Origin: Brevibacillus borstelensis
GTDB lineage: Bacteria > Bacillota > Bacilli > Brevibacillales > Brevibacillaceae
NCBI RefSeq assembly: GCF_003710865.1
Contig: NZ_RHHO01000033.1
Span: 186,001-250,000 of the forward strand
Direction: 5' to 3'
DNA: 64,000 bases
Below are positions 1 to 8,933 of this stretch, piece after piece (within the stretch, counting starts at the first letter, position 1; each line of letters starts with the position of its first letter). The position numbers were made by a program, and so were the translations under genes. A model generated the notes under the pieces. It did no database searches. It was given only the letters and a program-made list of their open reading frames with translations, and was not told the origin of the DNA.

Positions 1-732
1 AGCAAGATGATCGACGATCCGCTCTTCTGGAAGGCGCTGAAGAACACGCTCTACTTCACGATCCTGCTCGTTCCGATCAAGACAGCGCTCGCTCTGGTGC
101 TGGCTGTCGCGCTGAATCAAAAGCTGAAAGGCTTGAAGCTGTACCGGATCGCTCACTTCATCCCGGTCATCTCGTCCTGGACGGTTATCGCCTACGTAGC
201 TGACTCGATTTTCAATCCGCGCTTCGGCTGGGCCAACAGCCTGCTTGTCAGCCTGGGACTGGAGCCGAAAAACTGGCTGGCCGATGAGCAGCTGGTCATT
301 CCCGTTCTCGTCGCGGTGGCGATATGGAAGGGCGTCGGCTACATGATGGTGCTGTTTCTGGCCGGTTTGCAAAACGTGCCGGGCGACCTCTACGAGGCAG
401 CGGAGATCGATGGAGCCGGACCCTTGCAAAAGTTCTGGCGCATCACAGTGCCCCTGATCTCGGGGACGACCTTTCTCGTGCTGATCCTGAGCACGATCAG
501 CTCGTTCCAGAGCTTTGAACAGATTTACGTCATGACGGCAGGAGCGGTCGATGGCGTGGCAGGCGGTCCCAACAATGCCAGCCTGGTGCTGATGCTGCAC
601 CTGTACCGCGAAGGCTTCACCTTCTTCCACATGGGCTACGCATCCGCGATTGCCTGGGTGCTGTTCCTGATCCTGTTTGTCTTTACATTTATGCAAATGA
701 GACTGCAAAAACGCTGGGTCCACTACGATTGA
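1..732 (+). CDS. Carbohydrate ABC transporter permease, MalF/UgpA-like (5' end cut by window)
   Basis: Inner-membrane permease of a CUT1-type sugar importer; with the next gene it should form the heterodimeric pore. The reading frame is open from base 1, and the first in-frame ATG (base 7) lies before a hydrophobic helix, so the true start is probably upstream; about 240 residues are seen against a usual 290-310. Several membrane helices are visible. The cytoplasmic EAA loop that docks the ATPase is clear (EAAEIDGAGPLQKFWRITVP, about residues 132-151). It is followed 19 bases later by a second permease. No ATPase is present here; CUT1 systems often borrow a shared MsmX-like ATPase. The sugar cannot be inferred. 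Confidence 0.9.
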   Translation, partial: SKMIDDPLFWKALKNTLYFTILLVPIKTALALVLAVALNQKLKGLKLYRIAHFIPVISSWTVIAYVADSIFNPRFGWANSLLVSLGLEPKNWLADEQLVIPVLVAVAIWKGVGYMMVLFLAGLQNVPGDLYEAAEIDGAGPLQKFWRITVPLISGTTFLVLILSTISSFQSFEQIYVMTAGAVDGVAGGPNNASLVLMLHLYREGFTFFHMGYASAIAWVLFLILFVFTFMQMRLQKRWVHYD

Positions 733-751
733 GGAAAGGGGGCAGCCACAT

Positions 752-1570
752 ATGAGCATACGTAAAATACTCGCCTATGCCGCTATCGGAATCAGTTCGG
801 CCATCATGTTCATTCCCTTCCTGACAGCACTGTTCAACTCCTTGAAAACAGTGGGCCAATTCAACAAGTATCCGCCGGAGCTGTTCCCCGATCCGATCAA
901 GTGGAGCAACTATTCGGAAGTATGGGAACTGGCCAATTTCAGCACCTATACGTTGAACAGTCTGACGGTGTCGGTGCTCTCCATCCTGGGGGCGATCCTG
1001 TCCAGCTCGATGGTAGCGTACGCTTTTGCCCGGCTTCAGTTTCCATTCCGGGATACGCTCTTTATGATCGTGCTCGGAACGATGATGATTCCCGGCGTCG
1101 TCACGATTATCCCGCAGTTCATCATCTTCAAGCAGCTCGGCATGCTGGATACGCTGATGCCGCTCTGGGTGCTGGAATGGCTGGGACAGCCCTTTGGCAT
1201 TTTCCTGATGAGGCAGGCGTTTTTGGGAATTCCCCGGGAGTACGAAGAAGCGGCCAAGATCGACGGCTGCAATCCGTTCCAGATTTACTGGCGGGTCGCC
1301 CTGCCGATGTGCAAGCCGTCGCTGGCTACGCTCGCGATTTTCACCTTCATGGCGAAATGGAACGAAATCCTCGCTCCCGTCATCTACATCACGACCCGGG
1401 AAAAATACACCCTGCCGGTCGGCATTCTGTCGTTAAAGGGGCAGTGGACAGGGGGGAACGACCAGTACCTGGTGGCTGGGGCGTTGATCAGCCTGATCCC
1501 GATCCTGATCGTATTTCTGATCGCCGAGAAGTATTTTGTGGAAGGAGCCAGAAGCTCCGGGCTGAAGTAA
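752..1570 (+). CDS. Carbohydrate ABC transporter permease, MalG/UgpE-like
   Basis: Second permease of the CUT1 sugar importer, 272 aa, normal length for the family. It opens with an N-terminal membrane helix and has about six helices in total. The EAA loop reads EEAAKIDGCNPFQIYWRVAL near residues 166-185, the ATPase-docking site. The ATG follows an AAGGGGG ribosome binding site. It lies in one operon with the upstream permease and, 31 bases downstream, a GNAT acetyltransferase. Confidence 0.92.
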   Translation: MSIRKILAYAAIGISSAIMFIPFLTALFNSLKTVGQFNKYPPELFPDPIKWSNYSEVWELANFSTYTLNSLTVSVLSILGAILSSSMVAYAFARLQFPFRDTLFMIVLGTMMIPGVVTIIPQFIIFKQLGMLDTLMPLWVLEWLGQPFGIFLMRQAFLGIPREYEEAAKIDGCNPFQIYWRVALPMCKPSLATLAIFTFMAKWNEILAPVIYITTREKYTLPVGILSLKGQWTGGNDQYLVAGALISLIPILIVFLIAEKYFVEGARSSGLK

Positions 1571-1601
1571 AAGCTGGCTTCCAAATGAACGGAGGAGCAA
1601 T

Positions 1602-2669
1602 ATGGAATATCATCCGTGGTCGTCAAAATGGCTGGACGCCGTATGTCAGCTTTGGAATGAGCAGTGCGGCGACCGTTTTCCGATGAGACCCGAGCTGCTT
1701 CGGCAGAACAGCCTGGATGATCCGCATCTGCTGCCGGAGGGCTCATGGGTTGCCGTAGAGAAGGAAAACCAGCGGCTGGTCGGCGTCGTCATCGCCAAGA
1801 AATGGAGCGAAGCAGATCCTGTCACATGGGGAAAAGGCTCGGGCTGGATACAGGCTCTCCTGGTGGACCGGGCTTGCCGCAGGCAGGGGATTGGCGCAGA
1901 GCTGCTGAAGCGGGCGGAGAGTGCGCTCTTTCAGCAGAACGTCGAGAAAATCAGCCTGGGGAGCGATTGGTGGCACTATTTCCCGGGTGTTCCCGACGAG
2001 GAACAGGAGACGATGCGCTGGGCAGAGAAACGGGGGTACATCGCCGGGAAGCAGCTGTTTGATTTGATCTCCTCGCCGGAGGAAACAGCGGGTAACCGGT
2101 CAGCATCCGGCGTCGGGCAGCCTGCGACAGGCAAGGAACGGCCAGCATCCGGCGTCGAGCAGTCTGTGTCCGGCAAAGAACGGCCTGCGTTCGGCACCGA
2201 GCTGCCCACCTTTGCGGAAGTCACGTTTCGGGAAGGCAAGCCCGAGGACCGCGACGCGCTGATGGCCTTTTTCAACAGATGCTTTCCCGGACGGTGGGAA
2301 TACGAAGCGCTCTGCTATTTCGAAAAAGGAGGCACCGGACGGGAATTTGTCCTCGCGGAGAAAAACGGGGCGATCATCGGCTTTTGCCGGATCAATGATG
2401 CCCGCTCGCCCATTATCGCCCAAAATGTGTACTGGGCTCCGCTCTTTGCCGACGAACTGGGCGGGATCGGCCCGCTCGGAATCGATCCGCAGGAACGAAA
2501 ATACGGGTACGGTCGGGGAGTTGTCGAGGCGGGGATATACTTCCTTCGGCAGCGGGGCATCGAGCGGATTTGCATCGACTGGACCGACCTGGTGGACTTT
2601 TACAGAAAGCTGGGCTTTGAGGTGTGGAAGGGGTATCGCAGCTACTCCAAAATCTTGAACGTGGGGTAA
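1602..2669 (+). CDS. Tandem GNAT-family N-acetyltransferase
   Basis: Protein of 355 aa with two GCN5-related acetyltransferase folds. The first spans about residues 1-155; its acetyl-CoA loop is RRQGIGAEL near residue 95. The second spans about 205-350; its equivalent loop (ERKYGYGRG) is a looser match. The folds are joined by a low-complexity linker with a 14-residue tandem repeat (ASG-type units ending GKERP, from about residue 168). The start has a GGAGG site. It is the last gene of the sugar-permease operon and is followed by a strong terminator. The substrate is unknown; amino sugars or other amine metabolites brought in by the importer are a guess from context only. Confidence 0.85.
   Translation: MEYHPWSSKWLDAVCQLWNEQCGDRFPMRPELLRQNSLDDPHLLPEGSWVAVEKENQRLVGVVIAKKWSEADPVTWGKGSGWIQALLVDRACRRQGIGAELLKRAESALFQQNVEKISLGSDWWHYFPGVPDEEQETMRWAEKRGYIAGKQLFDLISSPEETAGNRSASGVGQPATGKERPASGVEQSVSGKERPAFGTELPTFAEVTFREGKPEDRDALMAFFNRCFPGRWEYEALCYFEKGGTGREFVLAEKNGAIIGFCRINDARSPIIAQNVYWAPLFADELGGIGPLGIDPQERKYGYGRGVVEAGIYFLRQRGIERICIDWTDLVDFYRKLGFEVWKGYRSYSKILNVG
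2103..2205 (+). repeat. 42-bp tandem repeat inside the GNAT gene
   Basis: Two near-identical 42-base units (2103-2144 and 2145-2186) and part of a third encode the linker between the two acetyltransferase domains. The unit length is a multiple of three, so gain or loss of copies keeps the frame. Confidence 0.8.
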
Positions 2670-2725
2670 AAGAAATCAAGGGGACACTTCCACCCAAGAC
2701 TCTGCAAGGAAGCCAAGCTGCAGCA

Positions 2726-2764
2726 AAGCTGCCTCAACAACGGTTGAGGCAGCTTCTTTTTTCT
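2726..2764 (+). terminator. Rho-independent terminator between convergent operons
   Basis: A perfect 13-bp stem (2726-2738 with 2743-2755) closes a 4-base loop and is followed by a T-rich tail. It sits between the plus-strand GNAT gene and the minus-strand ABC genes. The minus-strand side also has an A/T-rich flank, so it may serve both operons. Confidence 0.92.
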
Positions 2765-2776
2765 GCGGCACGGTAC

Positions 2777-3511
2777 TCAGATCATTTTACGCTGAAAATA
2801 AACGAATCCGGACAGGAAAAACGCGATGAAGCTGCCCAAAATGACGATGAACAGCGTTTCTGGCGGGACGCCCAACACCCCAGGTTCGGCTTGTTGCGCC
2901 CCCGAGAGCATGGCAATCATTGGCTGCGCCCACGGGTACCACGGGCCATATTTCTCGGAGTTGACCAGCAGGATGTTCGGCAGCGTGAAGATGGCGCTTA
3001 CCGCCATCGGTGCAGCGAAGCTTGACCAGGCCACGGAGACGGCGAGCTGCAGCGCAGCCAGCGGCATGCAAGCCACCCACCCCCCGACGAGGCTGCTGAC
3101 AAGAATATCCCAGGGAACAGCTGCCGAGTAACCCTTGACCGTTCCGACCGCCAGCAATCCTGCGAGCAGAAGGCATTGGGTCAAGAGCAGCAACCCTATC
3201 ACCCAAACGAATTTCACCACATAGACGGTACCGCGGGAAACGGGCAGCGCAAGCATCTGCTTCCATCCGCCGCCGACATGCTCGTAGCGGCAGACGAACG
3301 CAGACAGTACCCCGGTCAGCAGCGGCAGAAACAACAGGCCGTGAGGGGCCGCCATCATAGTGTACGTCATTCCCCATGCCATCTCTTCCATCTCTGGAGC
3401 GATTCGCATCCCCAATCCAAAGATCGTGGACAATGCAGGACTGACGAATACCAGCAGCCAGATCGGCGATTTCCGCAATTTCAGCAGCTCAGATCGGAAA
3501 AACCTCCACAT
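2777..3511 (-). CDS. ABC-2 type permease, bacitracin/lantibiotic-exporter-like (second)
   Basis: Membrane subunit of 244 aa with about six hydrophobic segments, typical of short ABC-2 permeases of BcrB/LanE/LanG type. The N-terminus (MWRFFRSELLKLRKSP) is the amphipathic lead-in common to the family. It starts 3 bases after the preceding permease stops, so the two are translationally coupled. With that permease and the ATPase it should form an exporter or immunity pump; the kinase and regulator gene pair just upstream suggests induction by an envelope signal. The substrate is not determinable. Confidence 0.85.
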   Translation of the reverse strand: MWRFFRSELLKLRKSPIWLLVFVSPALSTIFGLGMRIAPEMEEMAWGMTYTMMAAPHGLLFLPLLTGVLSAFVCRYEHVGGGWKQMLALPVSRGTVYVVKFVWVIGLLLLTQCLLLAGLLAVGTVKGYSAAVPWDILVSSLVGGWVACMPLAALQLAVSVAWSSFAAPMAVSAIFTLPNILLVNSEKYGPWYPWAQPMIAMLSGAQQAEPGVLGVPPETLFIVILGSFIAFFLSGFVYFQRKMI

Positions 3512-3514
3512 GGC

Positions 3515-4228
3515 CTAACTCACGTCCTTTCGGATGAAATGGATGAGACCGATAACGTAAATGACCAGCCCCAGGAGCAGGCCCGGTCCAGCCGAATAGA
3601 AGGGTTCGTTCCACTGATTTTCAAGGTAGAGCCATTTCAGCGGAACCCAATCACCCACCGCTGTCCCGAACAGGCAGAGGACAGAGAAAAGAACGCCTGT
3701 CGTCAACGGAATCGCCTGATTTTTGATCGTGATCGAAAGCCAGGTTTGCAGTGCGGCAAAGGGCATCGCCGCAAGGAATGGCAAATACGACTTGACCAGC
3801 AGCGTGACAAGCGGAATATCGGTGCCGTATCCGAGGGCGATGCCGAGAACCACTGTGCCGGCTGCCAGCAATGTGCAGGCGCACACCAGAAGCGTGCAGA
3901 GCAGGGTGAACTTGCAGGCAAAGACGCACCACTTCGATACGGGCAAGGCCAATGTCTGTTTCCAGGCGTTCGTCTGGTGCTCGATGCCCGCAATCATGGA
4001 GGCGACAATCGCAATTCCCATCAGCAGGGTCGGCACCGAAAGCTGGTGCACGTTTCCGATAACCGCCCCCCACAGATCGTCGGCATACCGCTTGGTCAAG
4101 TAATCGTACCGGAGGAAAAAATTTAGTGCCTGCAACCCCACAACGCCGAGCGGGCCGAGCGCGATCAGAAGCCAGATCCCTTTGCGGCGGATTTTGAGCC
4201 ATTCGGATGCCATCACTCCCCGCATCAT
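3515..4228 (-). CDS. ABC-2 type permease, bacitracin/lantibiotic-exporter-like (first)
   Basis: Membrane subunit of 237 aa. A longer in-frame ORF runs back to 4435, but the first 69 codons overlap the ATPase gene. The chosen ATG at 4228 overlaps the ATPase stop in an ATGA arrangement and has a GGTGGAGG ribosome binding site inside the ATPase end. The N-terminus MMRGVMASEWLKIRRKG resembles that of its partner permease, and about six membrane segments follow. The two permeases probably heterodimerise. Confidence 0.85.
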   Translation of the reverse strand: MMRGVMASEWLKIRRKGIWLLIALGPLGVVGLQALNFFLRYDYLTKRYADDLWGAVIGNVHQLSVPTLLMGIAIVASMIAGIEHQTNAWKQTLALPVSKWCVFACKFTLLCTLLVCACTLLAAGTVVLGIALGYGTDIPLVTLLVKSYLPFLAAMPFAALQTWLSITIKNQAIPLTTGVLFSVLCLFGTAVGDWVPLKWLYLENQWNEPFYSAGPGLLLGLVIYVIGLIHFIRKDVS

Positions 4229-5148
4229 AAGCTGTCGCCTCCACCGGTCAGCTCGAGGAACATGTCTTCCAGAGAACGCTTCTCCTCTTCCACCCGATAC
4301 ACGGAAATATCGTTGTGCACAAGAAGTTTGACCAGCCGGGCCAGCTGCTCGTCGGATTCGTGAGGCAGCAGCAGCCGATTTGCATCGGTCAGCTCCCATT
4401 CCGCCTGGATTCCACTGGCAAGCAGCATCTTCCATGCGGCCTCGCCTTGATCGACGCTTATTCGGATACGGGAGCCCGAGTGCTGCCTGAGCGCTTCGAT
4501 CGAATCCTGAAAAATCAGCTTGCCCTGGGCGATAATGCCGACCTGCGTGGCCATCTGCTCTACCTCGGACAATAGGTGGCTTGATACCAGAACGGTCATG
4601 CCAAGCTGCTTCGGCATGCTCTTGATCAATTCGCGCATCTCCAAAATGCCGGAGGGGTCCAGGCCATTCGTCGGCTCATCCAAAATGAGCAGCTCCGGCG
4701 AGCCAAGCAGCGCCGTCGCGATGCCGAGCCGCTGCTTCATCCCGAGGGAAAAGCCCTTGACCGGCCGCTTCGCTTCCTTCGTAAGCCGCACGACCGACAA
4801 CACCTCGTCGATCCGGGATCGCGGCACATCCAGGATGCAGCGTACCGCCTCCAAATTTTCATAGGCCGTCAGGTGTCCGTAGTAGGACGGATATTCGACC
4901 AGCGATCCGACGCGCCGCAGCACCGACAGCCTGTCCTTTTGCAGATCGCGTCCGAAGATCCGCACGGTGCCGCGAGTCGGCCGGATCAGGCCGAGCAGCA
5001 TCCGGATCGTCGTTGTCTTTCCCGCGCCGTTCGGCCCGAGAAAGCCGTAGATTTCACCTTGGCCGATCCGCAGGTCCAGCCGATCGACGGCCATTTTATT
5101 TCCCAGCTTCTTTGTCAATTGATTGGTTTCGATTACGGCTTCGCTCAT
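4225..5148 (-). CDS. ABC transporter ATP-binding protein, BcrA-like
   Basis: ATPase of 307 aa. It shows Walker A (GPNGAGKTT near residue 38), the signature FSLGMKQRL, Walker B with LLILDEPTNGLDPSG, and an H-loop (SSHLLSE). The C-terminal extension of about 90 residues after the nucleotide-binding domain is usual for BcrA/LanF-type ATPases. It powers the two permeases encoded directly downstream with a 4-base overlap. It lies 64 bases after the sensor kinase gene, probably in the same transcript. Function in peptide-antibiotic or envelope-stress defence is inferred from family and context. Confidence 0.9.
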   Translation of the reverse strand: MSEAVIETNQLTKKLGNKMAVDRLDLRIGQGEIYGFLGPNGAGKTTTIRMLLGLIRPTRGTVRIFGRDLQKDRLSVLRRVGSLVEYPSYYGHLTAYENLEAVRCILDVPRSRIDEVLSVVRLTKEAKRPVKGFSLGMKQRLGIATALLGSPELLILDEPTNGLDPSGILEMRELIKSMPKQLGMTVLVSSHLLSEVEQMATQVGIIAQGKLIFQDSIEALRQHSGSRIRISVDQGEAAWKMLLASGIQAEWELTDANRLLLPHESDEQLARLVKLLVHNDISVYRVEEEKRSLEDMFLELTGGGDSL

Positions 5149-5212
5149 GACAGTTCATCACCTCAATACCGGATTGTAGCGGTGCGAGGTTAAATCCAGG
5201 GGAGAGCGAAGG

Positions 5213-6577
5213 TTAAATTTCGTTTAAGCGCAAGCCGGCAATGGCCATTCGAGTTCCACCACAGTCGCTTTTGACCTCCCACTTGAGCTGCATTTCTTTC
5301 AGCATCAGCTGCACGATCGTCAGGCCGATCCCGGCTCCCTGGTTCAGCGACTTGCCGTTCATGCCAGGCCCCCGGTCCTCAAGGCGAATGGCTGCCTGTC
5401 CGCCCTCCGGCTCGAGCCTGACGGAAAGATAGCGGCCGGTCCGTGCATGCCGGAGTACATTTTGCAGGAGATTGTCCAGAATGCGTTCGATCCACATCGG
5501 GTCGACCCGGCATACGACAGCCGATTCCGGAAGCTCCAGCTCCACGGTAAAGCCCTTTCTTTCAAAGGCGGGGTACCAATGAGCCAATATCGTCCGCAGC
5601 AGCCGGACCATGTCGGTTGGCTCCGGACGATACGGGTATTTGCCGGCTGACAGCAGCGTATAGGAGAGCAGGTTGTCGATCAGCTCAGCCAAATAACCGA
5701 TCTTGTGGTCGATCAGCTCGACTGATTGCATCCCTTGCTCACTGAGGTTTTCTTGTTTGAGACTGTAGGCATGGCTTCGGATGGATGTCAGCGGCGTACG
5801 CAAATCGTGCGACAGGTTGGCGATGAGCTGTCGCCGCAGCTGCTCTTCTTCCTGCTCCCGTTTCCGGCCGAGCTCAAGCTGCCTGATCATCGCGTTGAAC
5901 GCCTGCTCCAGCCTCCCGATTTCGTCCGGATTGTTCACCTCGATCGACTTCGGAATCCCGTTTTCGGTCGGAGACGTCATTGCTACCTCCAATCCGAGCA
6001 ACCGTTTGCGCAGCCGATAGATAAAGATCCAGGAAATGAACAAAAACAGGCAGAGAATGACCAGAGCGACGACGATAAAGAGATGGTCCCGTTTTTCCGA
6101 GAGCTGCTCGCTGCTCGTCTGGATCACGGAACGGTCGACCTGAAAAACCATAAAGCCTTTGTCCCGACTGTTTCCGATAAAGGCCACCGTCGTGAATGGA
6201 TCGGCATCGTAGTGCTCCTTCATGAACTGAATCGTATAGGACGGTGTCCACTGATCGGGGATTCCCAAGTCCTTTGGAAGCGCAAGCCGCGTCTTTCCCT
6301 GCGCATCGACCCAGAACACGGAAGCCTGCTCGTATTTTTCCTTCAGCTCGGTCAGTCTCCGGCTGATCGCTTCGTCATCGGCACCGGCAAGCTGCCTGGC
6401 TTCCTGATGCCACATCTGCTCCAGCCAGACCCCGTTTCGATACATGTTCGGCTCGTCATCGCCCAAAAGCACCGTATTTAGCGCAATTGACAGCAGCGGA
6501 AACAGTATCGGCAGAAGCAGTATCGCCAGCAAAACAATCAGCAAGTATGTAAACAGCAGCGAATTGCGGAATTTCAT
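5213..6577 (-). CDS. Sensor histidine kinase (HAMP, HisKA, HATPase)
   Basis: Membrane kinase of 454 aa. TM1 lies at about residues 8-33, an extracellular sensor of roughly 130 residues follows, TM2 lies at about 165-189, and a HAMP linker covers about 190-238. The phosphoacceptor histidine is His257 in the H-box NLSHDLRTPLTS. The ATPase domain carries N-box LDNLLQNVLRH, G1 DRGPGM and G2 GAGIGLTI. It overlaps the response regulator stop by 4 bases, so the two are co-translated. The larger sensor domain makes it unlike the short intramembrane BceS kinases. The partner ABC exporter downstream is the likely target operon. Confidence 0.92.
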   Translation of the reverse strand: MKFRNSLLFTYLLIVLLAILLLPILFPLLSIALNTVLLGDDEPNMYRNGVWLEQMWHQEARQLAGADDEAISRRLTELKEKYEQASVFWVDAQGKTRLALPKDLGIPDQWTPSYTIQFMKEHYDADPFTTVAFIGNSRDKGFMVFQVDRSVIQTSSEQLSEKRDHLFIVVALVILCLFLFISWIFIYRLRKRLLGLEVAMTSPTENGIPKSIEVNNPDEIGRLEQAFNAMIRQLELGRKREQEEEQLRRQLIANLSHDLRTPLTSIRSHAYSLKQENLSEQGMQSVELIDHKIGYLAELIDNLLSYTLLSAGKYPYRPEPTDMVRLLRTILAHWYPAFERKGFTVELELPESAVVCRVDPMWIERILDNLLQNVLRHARTGRYLSVRLEPEGGQAAIRLEDRGPGMNGKSLNQGAGIGLTIVQLMLKEMQLKWEVKSDCGGTRMAIAGLRLNEI

Positions 6578-7251
6578 AGCTTCACCCGGTAGCCGATGCC
6601 TCGAATCGTCTCGATCAGGACCGGAACGCTCGGATCGAGCTCGATTTTTTCGCGGAGGTGTCGGATGTGCACGTTCAGCGTTTTGTCTCCTTCGATGTAC
6701 GGTTCGCCCCAGACCGCCTCATAGATTTGCTCCTTGGTCAAAATTCGGTTTGCATGCTTCAAAAGGTACATAAAAATCTGCAATTGCTTCCCGGTCAGTG
6801 CGATCTCCTCGCCCGAACGACTGTCAATGATGAGGTTCCCGCCGATATCGACCGTGATATGACCGAGCTGCAGAGCTTGCGAAGCCGCCGAACCGTAGCG
6901 CCGCAGCAGCACCTCGACTCGTGCTGCCAACTCGTCGGGGTGAAACGGCTTCGTCAAGTAATCGTCGGCGAACTGCAGCCCTTGCAGCTTGTCGTCTACC
7001 GCCGTGCGAGCCGAAAGCATCAGGATCGGGAGGTGCGGCGCTGTCTTCTTCAGTCGCTGTCCGACGGTAAAGCCGTCCAGGCCGGGCAGCATCACGTCAA
7101 GAATAACCAGATCGGCAGCTTCGGCGTATTGCGCCGCACGGTCCCCCGACGTCAACCAGTTGACCGCATATCCCCTTCTGGACAAATCTTCTTTGACCCA
7201 GGCACCGATGTCGGCATCGTCTTCGATATATAAAATGCGTTTGTTCAGCAT
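6574..7251 (-). CDS. OmpR/PhoB-family response regulator
   Basis: Regulator of 225 aa. The receiver domain (about 1-118) has the acidic pocket EDD at 10-12, phosphoacceptor Asp52 (LDVMLPGLDG) and the conserved Lys in YLTKPF. A winged-helix DNA-binding domain covers about 130-223 and ends in IRGIGYRVKL. It is the first gene of the minus-strand operon regulator-kinase-ATPase-permease-permease, so it probably autoregulates and controls the exporter. The ATG at 7251 is preceded by a GGGGGAAG site. Confidence 0.93.
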   Translation of the reverse strand: MLNKRILYIEDDADIGAWVKEDLSRRGYAVNWLTSGDRAAQYAEAADLVILDVMLPGLDGFTVGQRLKKTAPHLPILMLSARTAVDDKLQGLQFADDYLTKPFHPDELAARVEVLLRRYGSAASQALQLGHITVDIGGNLIIDSRSGEEIALTGKQLQIFMYLLKHANRILTKEQIYEAVWGEPYIEGDKTLNVHIRHLREKIELDPSVPVLIETIRGIGYRVKL

Positions 7252-7784
7252 AGTAGCTTCCCCCGTCCTTTATCCGTTTGCGGTTTCTCATTTCATTTCC
7301 TTGAGGCATGTTATCTGACGACGTTAGGATCGCTCCTTTCGTTCGTCCTAAGATGCTGTTGCATTCTTTTAAAAAGTACCAAAAAAACAGACGGACGTCA
7401 TATCTCTCGTACGCATGGTTGCGCCGTATACAAACCGTCCCTGCCTACCAGTCGGCGCTTCCTTCATGTACAGGCAGCGGGAGTTTTGCGAGATTGCCCA
7501 ACTTCTATCATAGCAAGTACGGTTCAGCTAGTAGAAGGGGCAGGCCTGAAACACGGCAGCGATTTGCTTTCATACCGGAAAGCGGATTGTTTGACGCAAA
7601 TTTGTTTCGGAATAGGGGGTGTAGCCTGTGAAAACGTCCAGGGGAGCGGATGAAATGCCGAGAACAAGGGGAAGGGCTTTGGAAGACAAAGAAGGCAGTT
7701 GCACAGCAAAGGACGAGTAGCAAGGAGAAGGCCGACGAGGATGGGTCCCGTCAGCCGTTTCCGTTTCTATCGGCAGTGCTGCCT
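7252..7784. other. Intergenic region, no convincing gene
   Basis: These 533 bases lie upstream of the response regulator and downstream of an M20 peptidase gene, both on the minus strand. A 107-residue plus-strand frame and a 30-residue GTG-start frame at 7629 (weak AGGGGG site) exist but show no domain or credible composition. On the minus strand, an inverted repeat near 7728-7758 could weakly terminate the peptidase operon, but it lacks a good T-run. Confidence 0.6.
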
Positions 7785-8909
7785 CTAGATTTTCGTGAGC
7801 AGCAGTGCTAGCAGGGCGCTTCTTTGCGCAAGGTGGTCAATGACGACATGCTCGTACTCGGCGTGGGGGCCGTCACCGACCGCGCCCAATCCATCCAGTG
7901 TCGGAATGCCGAGAGCCGCAGTAAAATTGCCGTCGCTGCCTCCGCCTACGGAAGCTTCTGTCAGGGTGAAGCCAAGCTCATCTGCACATTGATTGGCAAG
8001 CGCGAACAAGCGGGCCGTTTGTACCGTCCGCTCCATCGGAGGACGGTTCAGTCCGCCGTCTGTTTCCAGCTTGATTCCCGGCAGTTTTGGCTTGGCCCCG
8101 TTGATGGCTGCCTGCACCCGCTCTGCCTCTGCCATGCTGGAAATGCGGACATCGATGTCCAGCCGCGCTTGTTCGGCGACGACGTTGGACCGGCTGCCCC
8201 CTGAGGCGATCCCGACATTGACGGTTGTGCCTTTGGCGTAGTCCGTAAGGGCGTGCAGGTTCAAAATCTGATGAGCCATTTCCTCAACCGCACTGATGCC
8301 GTCCCCGTGATGGTTTCCGGCGTGGGCGGCTTTGCCTGTAATCGTCATCGTAAACTGACCGACGCCTTTTCGCGCTGTCTTCAGTGCGCCCGAGACCGCG
8401 ACGGCAGGCTCGGGCACAAGTGCCGCAGCGCTTCTTGCGGCTTCTTCCTCGATCAGCGAGCGGGAGGTGTCGCTGCCGGTCTCTTCGTCGCTGGTCAGCA
8501 GAAAGACGACCTTCTTGTTCAGGGCTATGCCCAGATCCTTGCAAGCCTTCAGGGCCCAGAGAGCTTGAATGATGCCGCCCTTCATGTCAAAGATGCCGGG
8601 GCCGTACGCCTTGTTGCCCTCCAGCCGGTACCTGAGCCTGCCGATGTCCCAGACCGTATCGATATGGCCCATGATGAGGATTTGCTCGCTCCCGTCGCCG
8701 TATTGATAACGTAAATGATTGCCGGTTTTCTCCATCGGGATGACCTCGGCGGACAGCCCCAGATGCTGGCGGAACAGCTCCTGGAAAACCTCGCCGCAGC
8801 GGTCTACCGCCGCTTTGTCGTGCGTGGGCGACTCTGCCCGGACGACTCGCTCCAGATCGGATAAAATCAAGTGTTCTCGCTCTTTCAGATAGGACTGGAT
8901 GGATGGCAT
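7785..8909 (-). CDS. M20-family metallopeptidase, glutamate carboxypeptidase (CPG2)-like
   Basis: Cytoplasmic dizinc peptidase of 374 aa. Metal and catalytic signatures are seen in order: GHIDTVWDIG near residue 81, the bridging Asp in GPGIFDMKGG, the general-base Glu pair in TSDEETGSD, and the C-terminal histidine in GAVGDGPHAEYEHVV. No signal peptide is evident, so it should cleave imported peptides or N-acyl amino acids such as glutamate conjugates. It is the last gene of the minus-strand operon amidohydrolase-regulator-peptidase, 24 bases after the regulator. Substrate preference within M20 cannot be fixed by sequence alone. Confidence 0.87.
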   Translation of the reverse strand: MPSIQSYLKEREHLILSDLERVVRAESPTHDKAAVDRCGEVFQELFRQHLGLSAEVIPMEKTGNHLRYQYGDGSEQILIMGHIDTVWDIGRLRYRLEGNKAYGPGIFDMKGGIIQALWALKACKDLGIALNKKVVFLLTSDEETGSDTSRSLIEEEAARSAAALVPEPAVAVSGALKTARKGVGQFTMTITGKAAHAGNHHGDGISAVEEMAHQILNLHALTDYAKGTTVNVGIASGGSRSNVVAEQARLDIDVRISSMAEAERVQAAINGAKPKLPGIKLETDGGLNRPPMERTVQTARLFALANQCADELGFTLTEASVGGGSDGNFTAALGIPTLDGLGAVGDGPHAEYEHVVIDHLAQRSALLALLLTKI

Positions 8910-8933
8910 GACATTCTCCTCCTTTAGGTTTGT

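Noticed and set aside
4229..4435. 69-codon N-terminal extension of the first ABC-2 permease
   Set aside because: It lies wholly inside the ATPase gene; the ATGATG overlap at 4228 with a GGTGGAGG site is the credible start.
7308..7631. 107-codon plus-strand frame between the response regulator and the peptidase
   Set aside because: No ribosome binding site, no domain, odd composition, and it runs against the surrounding minus-strand operons.
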